Shown one piece after another: positions 8,746-16,343 of a stretch of 45,649 nt of DNA; within the stretch, counting starts at the first letter, position 1; each line of letters begins with the position of its first letter. A model generated the notes under the pieces. It was not told where the DNA came from, searched no databases, and was given only the letters and a program-made list of their open reading frames with translations. Source of the DNA: Paraburkholderia ribeironis (GTDB lineage: Bacteria; Pseudomonadota; Gammaproteobacteria; Burkholderiales; Burkholderiaceae); assembly GCF_900019265.1 (NCBI RefSeq), contig NZ_CYGX02000001.1, positions 1 to 45,649 of the forward strand, given 5' to 3'. The position numbers and the translations under genes were made by a program.

Positions 8746-8930
8746 CTAATGGCGCGCACACCCCAACTTGAAAATTGACCAGGCCTGCGCCCGGTGCTCG
8801 TCGTCGTCCGCCTTCCGTTTGGCGTTGGCCCGCGCGCCACGCGTCTTCGGCCTCGACAATCTCGGTCGGAGCCCCCATCCACTTCAGGAGCGTGACCGAC
8901 AGCCCATCGTCCGGCTCCTTTTACCTGGCC
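8746..8930 (-). pseudogene. Remnant of a leftward gene broken by frameshifts
   Basis: Read on the minus strand, a protein-like sequence runs through two frames: LSVTLLKWMGAPTEIVEAED in one, then AKRKADDDEHRAQAWSIFKL, ending at the TAG at 8748-8746, in another. The shift is explained by one extra G in a GGG run near 8835. Upstream the frame seems to change again at about 8915 (a lysine-rich AGRKAKKAGKGQVKG). The family is unknown. The alternative is that these are chance readings of GC-rich DNA, but the charged helical stretch is more protein-like than the uninterrupted frames on either strand. Confidence 0.3.
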
Positions 8931-9025
8931 TTTTCCGGCCTTCTTGGCTTTACGTCCCGCGCTCGCCTGGCTGGCACAACGGCGCTCCGCCTGCCGGTCG
9001 GGGGTTCGGCGCGCTTGCGGTCGCT

Positions 9026-9157
9026 GAGGGAGTACCGCGTGACGTGGCCCAGCGCATTCGTGGGCACGCGTCCCTGCAGAACACCTCGATCTATGTGCAG
9101 GCTGAACGGCAACGGATGCTTCAGGAAGCCTCCGGCTTCTACAGGAAGCGGACCTGA
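9026..9157 (+). pseudogene. C-terminal tail of a second DUF3701-type integrase
   Basis: The last 43 codons before the TGA at 9157 match the end of the intact integrase almost residue for residue: VPRDVAQRIRGHASLQNTSI against VPLDVVQRILGHRSLQTTTI, followed by YVQAERQRM against YVQAEKQRM. The active-site His and Tyr are kept, but everything upstream (the Arg and HxxR motifs and all N-terminal domains) is missing. The differences show it is a diverged paralogue, not a recent duplicate, left by deletion or by insertion of the neighbouring element. Confidence 0.75.
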
Positions 9158-9176
9158 GGGTCCGCCCTGCCCTCGC

Positions 9177-9398
9177 TTACGGCTTCAGCATGCCGGCCGC
9201 GTCGAACTCCCCTGCTTCGTTGAGCGCAAACGCGAGGGGAGCGTCCACCCGCGAAATCACAAAATCGTCGGGCCATTCCCGCGGGTACTGCCAGCGTGTC
9301 AGGCCGCCATGTTCGGCCACTTCAACCGGTGAGTTGCGGCGCTTTTCTCCGGCGAGGATTGCTCGAGCCTGCTGCTTTCTGGTCTGGATGTCGGTCAT
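9177..9398 (-). CDS. Small hypothetical protein, 73 aa
   Basis: A short soluble protein with an ATG start at 9398. Its N-terminal helix is basic (DIQTRKQQARAILAGEKRRN), and the middle is rich in aromatic and acidic residues (RWQYPREWPDDFVISRVDAP). No family is recognised. It stands alone between the integrase tail and a membrane protein gene, in a zone full of decayed genes, but its frame is intact and its composition looks coding. Confidence 0.5.
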   Translation of the reverse strand: MTDIQTRKQQARAILAGEKRRNSPVEVAEHGGLTRWQYPREWPDDFVISRVDAPLAFALNEAGEFDAAGMLKP

Positions 9399-9542
9399 GG
9401 CCTGGGTCCCTGGTTAAAACAGGAAGCGTAAGGCCACTTTTTCGCTGCGGTGTGTCCGGTTTTCCTACCCTCACGCCTCCACGCAGGTTGCGATGAGGTC
9501 GCTGCGGGCCGAGGCCCGTCTTTCCCTTACCTGCTCGACTGG

Positions 9543-9902
9543 CTATTCGCGGTCGGCAGGCTTCGCCGGGTTGAGCTTCGTCACCGCCTTGGGCATTCCG
9601 TTTAAACCGCTCGGCCGCGCCGCTCCTTCAAGCTGTTCCTCGGTGATGTGGCGCGGCGTCACGATTTTGGACGTCCTCGGCGCGCTGCGTTGCGCCATCG
9701 ACCGTGCCGCGTTGAACCGACTCTGTAGATCGCTGTTTGACGTTTTCAATTCCCTTTCTCGTGATTCCAAGTCCCTTTCTCTCGAACGCTCCTCCATCTT
9801 CACTTGCCTATGCGCTCGGATACGCTCCCGGATAAGCGTTCTCCCGAACAAAAAATAGAAAATTACAAGAGAGACCAGAAACCAAAGAACTACTGTTTTC
9901 AT
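9543..9902 (-). CDS. Membrane-anchored coiled-coil protein
   Basis: 119 aa from the ATG at 9902; a TTG four codons upstream at 9914 is also in frame. Residues about 4-20 are one hydrophobic membrane segment (VVLWFLVSLVIFYFLFG). It is followed by a long charged helix with heptad character (about 24-70, EERSRERDLESRERELKTS) and a proline-rich tail. The shape suggests an inner-membrane anchor with a cytoplasmic rod. It lies 13 bases behind a broken secreted-protein gene on the same strand, so the two were probably one operon. No function is known to me. Confidence 0.55.
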   Translation of the reverse strand: MKTVVLWFLVSLVIFYFLFGRTLIRERIRAHRQVKMEERSRERDLESRERELKTSNSDLQSRFNAARSMAQRSAPRTSKIVTPRHITEEQLEGAARPSGLNGMPKAVTKLNPAKPADRE

Positions 9903-9914
9903 AACTTTCCCCAA

Positions 9915-10127
9915 TCAGTTTTTGCACGCGAGATAAACCACTGCTTCGCCGACAGATCCGGAAACGAACCGGTAGAACTTCTCTCCGCCGACTTGCCCGC
10001 TATAGATCCCTGATATCCCGCTCACCGTTCTTGTCTATGGGGTGATCAAACTCAACCAGTTTTCCTCAGCATGTGCGGCGCCGATCGACGCCACGGCCAG
10101 CACGGTCGCGATTAAAGTTTTGCGCAT
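9915..10127 (-). pseudogene. Small secreted protein gene broken by two frameshifts
   Basis: The ATG at 10127 opens a clear signal peptide (MRKTLIATVLAVASIGAAHA with an AHA cleavage site). The frame stops within a dozen codons. The protein sense continues in a second frame (KLVEFDHPIDKNGERDIRD) and then a third (GGEKFYRFVSGSVGEAVVYL), ending with TGA at 9915-9917. Two separate shifts, near 10060 and near 10010, restore a single protein of about 70 aa. This is decay of a real gene, or sequencing errors in a small intact one. Confidence 0.55.
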
Positions 10128-10274
10128 TTCGTTCCCCTTCGTGGTTGCCGGCCGTAGCGGGCTTTGTTGTTAGGCGTTCGGACTATACCGGTTGCGACCA
10201 GGAATGGCATCGCGACGACCGGCGCGCGTGTTCGTGGCCGATAACCGGGGCGGGTTGCAGGACGGGCCTGCAGG

Positions 10275-10410
10275 CTAGCCTTTCACCGTGAAAACGAACC
10301 GGTAGACCACGGGCTCAAAACCGAGAGAGCGCGCACCCTTCCCTCGTAGTAACGCCTCGGTCGCGCTCGCAGCGCGTTAGCCAGCCCCCTGCTCCTTGAG
10401 GGCCATCTGG
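10275..10410 (-). pseudogene. C-terminal fragment of a lost gene
   Basis: On the minus strand the frame ending with the TAG at 10277-10275 reads ALRARPRRYYEGRVRALGFE and then PVVYRFVFTVKG, which has the rhythm of a real C-terminus. A frameshift near 10395 separates it from a preceding MALKEQGA. No start codon or full domain remains. The rest of 10128-10628 holds only a perfect GCCTTGAAGGCTTCAAGGC hairpin (10571-10589) and no gene that I can support. Confidence 0.25.
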
Positions 10411-10628
10411 CGCGAAAGCGCTTTCTAGCTATTAACAGGCAAATTCAGTATATAAGATCGGAGAATGACCATCCGTCAACCTCTACTGTTTGCTCCGCCC
10501 GCCAGCGTATATGGCCCAAGAATCGTTCTCGACTTTGCGAGAAAAGCCTCAGGGTGACTGGCAAAGATAGGCCTTGAAGGCTTCAAGGCGCCAGCTCCCG
10601 CACCGGCCGTCACGATCTGCGCTCGCCG

Positions 10629-11159
10629 TTACGGAGCCTGGCGCGCCTTGCCAACGACGGCGCGGGCGATGCGCAAAACGTCCGCATCCGACCCACGCCC
10701 ACGCAGGCTGTTGAGGCCGAGATAGACGACGCGCAGATTGGCATCGCTGTAGTCGCCGTCCGTGTCGAGCCGGTCAAGGCTCGGACAGGCGGGACCGAAG
10801 TGATCAGCGTCGTCCACATAGAACGGCAGTCCGCTGATCGCGCACCGGTAGTCCTGCGCGGCAAGCTTCACTATCAGTTCGTCAAGCGTAACCGTCACTA
10901 CGGGCCGGCCTTCGGCAGCGCGTTTTTCCTGGCGGCCACGTGCGAACCGGATGGCGCCTCGCATACTCGCACGAAGTCGGCGGAGATAGTCCGCGCGTTC
11001 GCCCACCGGTACAATTGCCGCGCGACGGGTCTCCCACGCCTTGCACGCGGCTGCCGACCGGCCAATTGAGACCGCTGCCGCGCGGCGCGTTGCCCACGCC
11101 TTGCGTACCGCTGCCGACCGCTCAACTCTCGCGGGTTCTGTGTCAGGGATCGTTCGCAT
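10629..11159 (-). CDS. HNH-type endonuclease-like protein with KAW-TRRAA repeats
   Basis: 176 aa from the ATG at 11159. HNH proteins cut DNA with a beta-beta-alpha metal site. The C-terminal part has the layout of small phage and mobile-intron HNH enzymes: YRCAISGLPF, a short acidic loop, then CPSLDRLDTDGDYSDANLRV and a conserved VYLGLNSLRG. The first Cys pair is reduced (one Cys in YRCAISG, another in ACPS), so the zinc site may be partial. The N-terminus carries two copies of a basic motif, VRKAWATRRAA and CKAWETRRAA (about residues 19-50), like the short DNA-binding repeats seen in homing endonucleases. It stands alone and may be a selfish or phage-derived gene. Confidence 0.65.
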   Translation of the reverse strand: MRTIPDTEPARVERSAAVRKAWATRRAAAVSIGRSAAACKAWETRRAAIVPVGERADYLRRLRASMRGAIRFARGRQEKRAAEGRPVVTVTLDELIVKLAAQDYRCAISGLPFYVDDADHFGPACPSLDRLDTDGDYSDANLRVVYLGLNSLRGRGSDADVLRIARAVVGKARQAP

Positions 11160-11350
11160 CACGGCACCTCAATAGCCAAGCCTTTGCCGTAATGAGATTG
11201 GGCGGGCCGGGCGATTGTGGAAGGTGGCGTGATGCCGCATGACCGGTCATCAGGCGCATACGTGCAGAGGGCATGGCCGAAATCGCCCCGCTACGCCGTT
11301 CGCGCAGAGTGGCGATAACGCTCGCGGCCCGCTAATGGGTGTGGGTCGTC

Positions 11351-11893
11351 TCACTTCAACAGGCTTGGAAAATCGGGGGAGCGCACCACTTTTGCCAATA
11401 GGTCTTGAACCGAAGGCATGAATGCCTGGGCAGCTTGATTGCAGGCAGTTTCCCCATAGTAGCTGGAGGTGAAGGAATAGTGCACTGCCTGGGTCATGCT
11501 CTTGCCGTTCGATGAAGTAATGGTCAGTTGGATATCCCATGCGCCCTTCACGGTTGAGAAATCAATTGAATCAAGATGACCGGACAGCGAGATTGGAGCA
11601 GTGTCTGCATATACGCCGGCTAACTTCAATTCGGAAATCAGAGCATTTCTGATGAACGCTGCAAACGGCTCTCCGTCCGGGGTCTTTATCGGGGCGACAG
11701 CGCGGCACATGATTTCGCCAGGGCTTTGGTTGGGAACTTGGGCTTGCGTAAAGGCACCAACGCTTATTTCATGTCCTATGGACTTCAGAGCGACGACGTT
11801 ATCGGCTGAAATGGAATAACGATGGACGGCATAGGTCGACGTACAGCCGGCGAGAACAGCAACAGAGAACACAGCGATAAGCATCCGTTTCAT
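11351..11893 (-). CDS. Outer-membrane lipoprotein, 180 aa
   Basis: The N-terminus MKRMLIAVFSVAVLAGCTST is a lipoprotein signal with lipobox LAGC (Cys16); Thr at the next position does not direct inner-membrane retention, so outer-membrane sorting is likely. The mature part is mixed beta with few charged residues and a paired region around 45-130 (EISVGAFTQAQVPNQS; GHLDSIDFSTVKGAWDIQLT). It resembles YajG-like lipoproteins, in which a short beta domain is repeated, but I cannot assign it firmly. A strong AGGAGG lies upstream of the ATG at 11893. Its function is unknown. Confidence 0.7.
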   Translation of the reverse strand: MKRMLIAVFSVAVLAGCTSTYAVHRYSISADNVVALKSIGHEISVGAFTQAQVPNQSPGEIMCRAVAPIKTPDGEPFAAFIRNALISELKLAGVYADTAPISLSGHLDSIDFSTVKGAWDIQLTITSSNGKSMTQAVHYSFTSSYYGETACNQAAQAFMPSVQDLLAKVVRSPDFPSLLK

Positions 11894-12080
11894 CGCGGCA
11901 AACTCCTCCTGAGATAGATTACGGGCTTCGGTGTCTTAACTGCTCGGGGTGTCTAGCCAGACGAAGGCGCACAGGGAATTGGGGTCGCTGGCCGATTTGA
12001 CTTGGCTAGTGTAGCCGCATCGTGGCTATCAACGTTGCTGAAGGATATTCCATGGTGGAGGGGGCCGTCAGGTCCTTAAC

Positions 12081-12100
12081 TGGTTTCTACGTAGAAACCA
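12081..12100. promoter_or_regulatory. parS: Centromere candidate parS site 1
   Basis: A perfect 20-bp palindrome, TGGTTTCTACGTAGAAACCA. It shares the 16-bp core GTTTCTACGTAGAAAC with two further copies upstream of parA and lies about 500 bases before the parA start. The centre resembles the 16-bp dyads bound by chromosomal and plasmid ParB proteins. Confidence 0.7.
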
Positions 12101-12205
12101 TGCGACTACCGTATAAGCAAGCGAAGTGAATCGCGGCGTTTTCCAAGTGTCAGAAAACTGATAGAAATCTGCCCCTTCACGCGCACGGTGGCAGGAGCGT
12201 TTTTC

Positions 12206-12240
12206 GAAGTGACACTTATCTGATAGATAACTGTCACTTC
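12206..12240. promoter_or_regulatory. Long near-perfect dyad upstream of parA
   Basis: A 35-base inverted repeat. The left arm GAAGTGACACTTATCT (12206-12221) matches the complement of the right arm AGATAACTGTCACTTC (12225-12240) at 15 of 16 positions around a 3-base centre. The outer GTGAC/GTCAC half-sites equal the distal part of the origin iterons, so Rep or a par repressor could bind here and tie parAB expression to replication. A degenerate copy of the left half is visible near 12145-12170. Confidence 0.5.
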
Positions 12241-12280
12241 TTTTGACTTTGACGGGCAATCACCTGAGACCGGCGAACCT

Positions 12281-12300
12281 CAGTTTCTACGTAGAAACTG
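12281..12300. promoter_or_regulatory. parS: Centromere candidate parS site 2
   Basis: A perfect 20-bp palindrome, CAGTTTCTACGTAGAAACTG, with the same 16-bp core as sites 1 and 3. Its outer two base pairs differ from theirs, but in a compensating way that keeps the palindrome. Confidence 0.7.
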
Positions 12301-12541
12301 GGCAGGCCCAAACTGCACCAACCTCGCGTGACCTCCCGACAAATTTCGCTGCATCGGCCGCCTGCGCCAATTTCGAATTTTCAGAGGACAGACGCAGCTG
12401 CCGACGAGCCGATCACACGTCCATCACGTGCCGTTAGCGTAAGTTTCTATAAGAAAATTTGCGCGGAAAATTGATTCAAGCAACACCATGAGAAGTTCTT
12501 CTTGAACAAATTCGTACGACTTTCTATCATTCACGCCATCG

Positions 12542-12561
12542 CGGTTTCTACGTAGAAACCG
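12542..12561. promoter_or_regulatory. parS: Centromere candidate parS site 3
   Basis: A perfect 20-bp palindrome, CGGTTTCTACGTAGAAACCG, ending 38 bases before the parA ATG, where it could also act as an operator. A degenerate relative, GTTTCTATAAGAAAAT, lies at 12443-12458. Confidence 0.7.
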
Positions 12562-12599
12562 GGTTGATGCTGGACTCTTCCTGCAAGGAACCGTTTCCG

Positions 12600-13253
12600 A
12601 TGGCCGCAAAGATAATTACCGTGTTCAATCAAAAGGGTGGTTCTGGCAAGACGACCACTTCGTGCAACCTTGCTGGAGTGTTGGGCCTCCGGGGCTATAA
12701 GACACTCTTGGTAGACCTCGACGACCAAGGCACAGCAACCCTGTCGGTCGGCGCGGCGTCAGATGACCGCCCCTTTCCAGCGGCGCTAAGCAACCTGTCG
12801 CGGAGTCCACGTCCCGATCGCGAGATCGCAAAATTTGTGGACGACTATCAGTTCATTGTTATTGACTGCCCGCCAGCTATTCGATCCGGTGCGCCCTCGG
12901 TCGCTCTGCTGATCTCGGACCTAGGCCTGATCCCGGTCGGCGCATCAGGCGGAAATCTCTGGGCCGTTCAGGAAGCCAAAAAGCTCGGCCTCACGGCGAG
13001 GGTGTCGAACCCCGAGCTCAAGCTTTGGTCTGTCGCTAACATGGACCAGAAAGTCACAATTGTTCAGCAGATTTTTGAAGCGGCCGCACAAGATGAAGAA
13101 ATAAGTATGCTACGAACGCGATTGGGCTTTCGCACTGCGTATAAGGAAGCCGAAGTCTCTGGCGCAACCGTTTTGCAGATACGAGGCGCCAAAGCGGCTC
13201 ATAAGGAAATCAACGCATTCGTCGACGAAGTCCTTGAGATCGTGGGGGAATAG
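12600..13253 (+). CDS. parA: ParA-family partition ATPase (first system)
   Basis: 217 aa. ParA dimerises on ATP, coats the nucleoid and is moved by ParB-centromere complexes to segregate plasmid copies. The deviant Walker A box KGGSGKTT starts at residue 12 with its signature lysine intact. Walker A' (LLVDLDDQGTAT) is near 40 and Walker B-like VIDCPPAIRS near 88. There is no N-terminal helix-turn-helix, so it is the short (type Ib-like) form, paired here with a long ParB. The ATG at 12600 has AAGGAA nine bases upstream; upstream in-frame codons back to 12564 run into parS site 3 and are rejected. The parB ATG follows after four bases. Confidence 0.92.
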   Translation: MAAKIITVFNQKGGSGKTTTSCNLAGVLGLRGYKTLLVDLDDQGTATLSVGAASDDRPFPAALSNLSRSPRPDREIAKFVDDYQFIVIDCPPAIRSGAPSVALLISDLGLIPVGASGGNLWAVQEAKKLGLTARVSNPELKLWSVANMDQKVTIVQQIFEAAAQDEEISMLRTRLGFRTAYKEAEVSGATVLQIRGAKAAHKEINAFVDEVLEIVGE

Positions 13254-13257
13254 GAAT

Positions 13258-14286
13258 ATGGCAAAGAAAAATTTCGCCGCCGCCCTGAATGCAGGTGTGG
13301 CGAGAGACCAAAAGCTGCGCGACGATAGCGTTTCTTCTCGGTTTGACCGCGTGGAGGCCGCACTTGGCGGCCGGACAACACTGCTGGATGCCTCACCGGA
13401 CGGGCGCTCCGAAGAATCCGTAAATGCAAATGCGTATGTCGAAACCTTGGAAAGGGCAGGGAGGGTCAAGTCAACTTACGCCGCGTGGCCCATCGACAAA
13501 ATTGAGGACAATCCACTGAACAGCCGGACCGTTTATCACGAAGAGAAGATTTCGGCCCGCGCAGCGTCGATGGCGAAGGATGGACAGCTCGTCCCTGCAC
13601 TAGCAGCACGGCACCCGACCGATCCCGAGCGGGCAATACTTATCGATGGGCATTACCGCAAGCAAGGCGCGCTCCGCAATCGTGCCCATACCCTAGACGT
13701 CAAGCTGCTCGACGGCCTAGAAAACATTGACTTCTATCGGCTCGCGCGCGCCGCGAACAACGAGCGAGAACAGGAAACGGTCCTTGATGTTGCGTTAGGG
13801 TACAAAAAACTTCTGGACGAGGGCTATGCCAAGACGAACGACGAGCTCGCGCTTCTCGTAGAAGAAGGTAAATCCAAGGTAAGCAAGGCTCTGGCTATCC
13901 TGGATCTCCCGTCGACAATCCAAGACTTCATTTCGCTATACCCCAAGCAACTCGGCATCAATATCTCGTACGAACTTGCCCTGTACTTCAAGGCGACGAG
14001 CGAGAGCAAGACGCGCGAACTTGTACAAAAGGTCGTCGATGAAGGCCTGTCGTTTCAGAAGGTGAAGGCGATCCGGGAAGCGCTATCTCAGGAGCGCGCG
14101 CCGAGACGAACATTCTCGCGGCAATATAAGGTTTCCGGTCCTGACGGGGCATCCGTTGGTGCAATCAAAGAGTGGGGCAACGGGAACATTCAAGTGAGCC
14201 TTGAGCTCAACGACCCTGAAAGGGCTGAGACGTACATAGAAACGCTCAGGAAATTGCTCGCGGAGGACGGCCACAAAACCAACTAA
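13258..14286 (+). CDS. parB: ParB-family centromere-binding protein (first system)
   Basis: 342 aa. ParB proteins bind parS palindromes, load as CTP-dependent clamps and stimulate ParA. A ParB N-terminal domain is visible at about residues 75-170, with LVPALAARHPTDPERAILID followed by GHYRKQGALR (the GHYR box corresponds to GxRR in chromosomal ParB). Then comes a helix-turn-helix region at about 190-225 (KTNDELALLVEEGKSKVSKA) and a C-terminal dimerisation part that is beta-rich (about 290-340). The ATG at 13258 has GGGGGAATAGG upstream. The three palindromes before parA are its likely targets. Confidence 0.9.
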   Translation: MAKKNFAAALNAGVARDQKLRDDSVSSRFDRVEAALGGRTTLLDASPDGRSEESVNANAYVETLERAGRVKSTYAAWPIDKIEDNPLNSRTVYHEEKISARAASMAKDGQLVPALAARHPTDPERAILIDGHYRKQGALRNRAHTLDVKLLDGLENIDFYRLARAANNEREQETVLDVALGYKKLLDEGYAKTNDELALLVEEGKSKVSKALAILDLPSTIQDFISLYPKQLGINISYELALYFKATSESKTRELVQKVVDEGLSFQKVKAIREALSQERAPRRTFSRQYKVSGPDGASVGAIKEWGNGNIQVSLELNDPERAETYIETLRKLLAEDGHKTN

Positions 14287-14390
14287 ATCAGATCGTGCGG
14301 GTCGGAATGTGTCACCCAACACCTGCGCGCGCAATCGGGCAGGGGATGAGGTCGAAACATGTCACTTTTCGCGACCCATCTCGCCCTGAG

Positions 14391-15233
14391 TCATGCAGCA
14401 TCATCCAGTTCCAATCGGCTCTGCGGATTCTGAACGAACTGGAAGTCGAGGGAATTCACAGCACGCCCCAGTTTCACCGGCTTCCAGGAAATGATGAGAT
14501 CCGCCTTCGTGTTCAGTTCATTTACCGCCGTTTCGATCACTCTCCGCTTGATGTCGGCGAAACGATAGGTCTCGGGAATCTCTAGAACGGACCTGAAGTC
14601 GTCCAGCGTGATCAAAAGCCGTCCACGGTCACGCTCACGCATTAGAAGTTCGAGCAAGCGCCACGAATACAACGATTGAAGCCCCCTGGCGAACTCGAGT
14701 TGATACGAGACGAAACGACGCTGGAGCATGAAAATGTGAGGCGTCAGGTCCGGAGAAAAAGAGATTTCCGCCCAGCCCTCTCCTTCATGGTAAACAGCTT
14801 TCCAGACCCAGTTAAGCGTGACCTTCCGCGGACCGTCCATATAGGTCAACGTCCGCTTCTGCAGACTGGCGCAGCCTTCCTTGAGGCCCTCATACGCAGC
14901 TGTCGCCTGTTTCTCCCCCGAGCGCGGCGCCAGCGCAGCCAAGGCCGCAAATTCGTCGGCTCTCACTCGAACCGAAACATACCCGTTGGATCGACCGTGC
15001 AAGTACGGCGACTTTTTGCTATCAATACACCGCAGGGCGGCCATCATCACGCGCTTCTCGTTGAGCGAGAGCCCCTGTTGAGAATTGACCAAAGCCCTGC
15101 TCATTGCCACAGTCCCTTTAACTCGGCCGTCTACGTCCAATGGTGGCTCGTCCGACTCTTCGATCCGCAGCGGCTCGATGTCTACAATCGAAACCGCTGG
15201 TTCATCAACACTCGGCTTCTTGCTCTTGCTCAT
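14391..15233 (-). CDS. rep: Replication initiator protein, Rep_3 (RepE/RepB) family
   Basis: 280 aa. Rep_3 proteins bind iterons as monomers to open the origin and repress their own promoter as dimers. Two winged-helix domains are recognisable. The first (about 45-170) begins with the family hallmark VNSQQGLSLNEKRVMMAALR. The second (about 180-265) contains the conserved stretch LYSWRLLELLMRER, then FRSVLEIPETYRFADIKRRV and the aromatic/basic end. The gene is convergent with parB and reads away from the iterons. The ATG is at 15233, and an inverted repeat (GTGTCAC, 9 bases, GTGACAC) at 15255-15277 sits in its promoter, where a Rep dimer would be expected to bind. Confidence 0.93.
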   Translation of the reverse strand: MSKSKKPSVDEPAVSIVDIEPLRIEESDEPPLDVDGRVKGTVAMSRALVNSQQGLSLNEKRVMMAALRCIDSKKSPYLHGRSNGYVSVRVRADEFAALAALAPRSGEKQATAAYEGLKEGCASLQKRTLTYMDGPRKVTLNWVWKAVYHEGEGWAEISFSPDLTPHIFMLQRRFVSYQLEFARGLQSLYSWRLLELLMRERDRGRLLITLDDFRSVLEIPETYRFADIKRRVIETAVNELNTKADLIISWKPVKLGRAVNSLDFQFVQNPQSRLELDDAA

Positions 15234-15254
15234 GAAAAGTGACCGTGGTTTTGT

Positions 15255-15500
15255 GTGTCACAATTATAAAGTGACACGAGTATGTGGCAAGTCACCGATG
15301 TGGATAACGGTCGAAATCTGTCACACATAGCCCGCAATTTGTCCATTGGGGGTCGGATTCAGTCACGTCTGGGTCGAAAAATGTCACTTCTACATATACC
15401 TAATCGCCCCGAAAGCCTTTATCCACGGGCCTCTCAGACTTTCCGCAAAGCGTTTACAAACGGTTCTACAAACTAGCCTATTAACTGTTTTACAAATTAC
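15255..15500. other. oriV: Origin of replication core (oriV) with DnaA boxes and AT-rich segment
   Basis: A perfect DnaA box TGTGGATAA lies at 15299-15307 and a one-mismatch box TTATCCACG at 15419-15427, flanking three iterons (15309-15387). An AT-rich stretch at about 15440-15510 (ending near TGTTTTACAAATTACGG) is the likely melting site. A Rep operator dyad at 15255-15277 overlaps the rep promoter. Together this is the standard layout of an iteron plasmid origin. Beyond it, 15500-16340 holds iterons but no gene. Confidence 0.8.
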
Positions 15501-16343
15501 GGCCTAAGAAACGTTGCTCCCAAACAACGAAACGACAGAACCAGCGCCGCCCACGACGTGATACGCCCATCGAAAGGTGACGAAATCCGACCCAATGCCG
15601 GAAAGCGATGCTATTGGAGCAGCCTTTCTCCGAGCCTATAGAACAATGCATCTCCAAATGTGACGCAAAGCGACCCCGGGACCCTACGACGACTCAAGCT
15701 CCCGGACAACTAGGTCGGGATACGTCACCTTTCGACCGATTAATCAGTTTATTGGCTCCAACCGTGCAACGTGGCGCGCCAAGTCGGAGTTTGTCCCCTT
15801 TACGCTGACGCGGCGTGGGTCGGAAGCCGTCACTTCTGGTACCGGTCGACGGGTCGGGAATTGTCACCATTGAATCCAGCAGGAGAGGGCAAGCGTTCCT
15901 CGAGGCGGGTCGGAAGCCGTCACCTTTGGTCCACGGGTCGGAAATTGTCACTTTCCGTATTGGCTAATCCACAATCCAGCGCTCTTGCTCACTTGCTCAC
16001 GCCGTTGGGTCGCAATCTGTCACCAATGAACTCTCCCGCCGCTTCTAAGCAGGAGACTTTGCGGCGTTCCATGATGGGATCAAGCGTCACAGCAGGTTGG
16101 AGTGACGCAAGTGCGTGTGCCGGAATACGTCAGAACCAGCCCGCTGGACCCCCTACTGACCTGTCGGCGCCGCCTTAGGGTCCCCAAGCGAACCGGCCGG
16201 CCCAGGAAGGGGAAATGCGCGGGTAATGGTTCAACACCCGAAGTGCGTGCGCGACCGCTCGGGTCGCAAAATGTCACCGACGAACAATGCGGCCGAAGGT
16301 ACGCCTCGGTCGCATGGTAAGTGTCGCCCACGCGATCAGCTCG

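Larger units (their letters stand above)
14300..16277. repeat. Fourteen iterons GGTCG-N6-GTCAC
   Basis: The motif GGTCG, six bases, GTCAC occurs on the plus strand starting at 14300, 14350, 15309, 15351, 15372, 15713, 15818, 15852, 15908, 15936, 16018 and 16262, and on the minus strand at 15577-15592 and 15660-15675. A degenerate copy is at 15782. The six-base centre is mostly A/T-leaning with GAA or AAA at its start. Spacing is irregular. Two copies lie between parB and the end of rep, outside the main origin block, and two are inverted. Iterons bind the Rep initiator and set copy number by handcuffing. Confidence 0.9.

Noticed and set aside
14300..16277. CRISPR array
   Set aside because: The repeats are 16-base iteron motifs with a variable centre, irregular spacing and both orientations beside a rep gene, which is an origin and not a CRISPR array.
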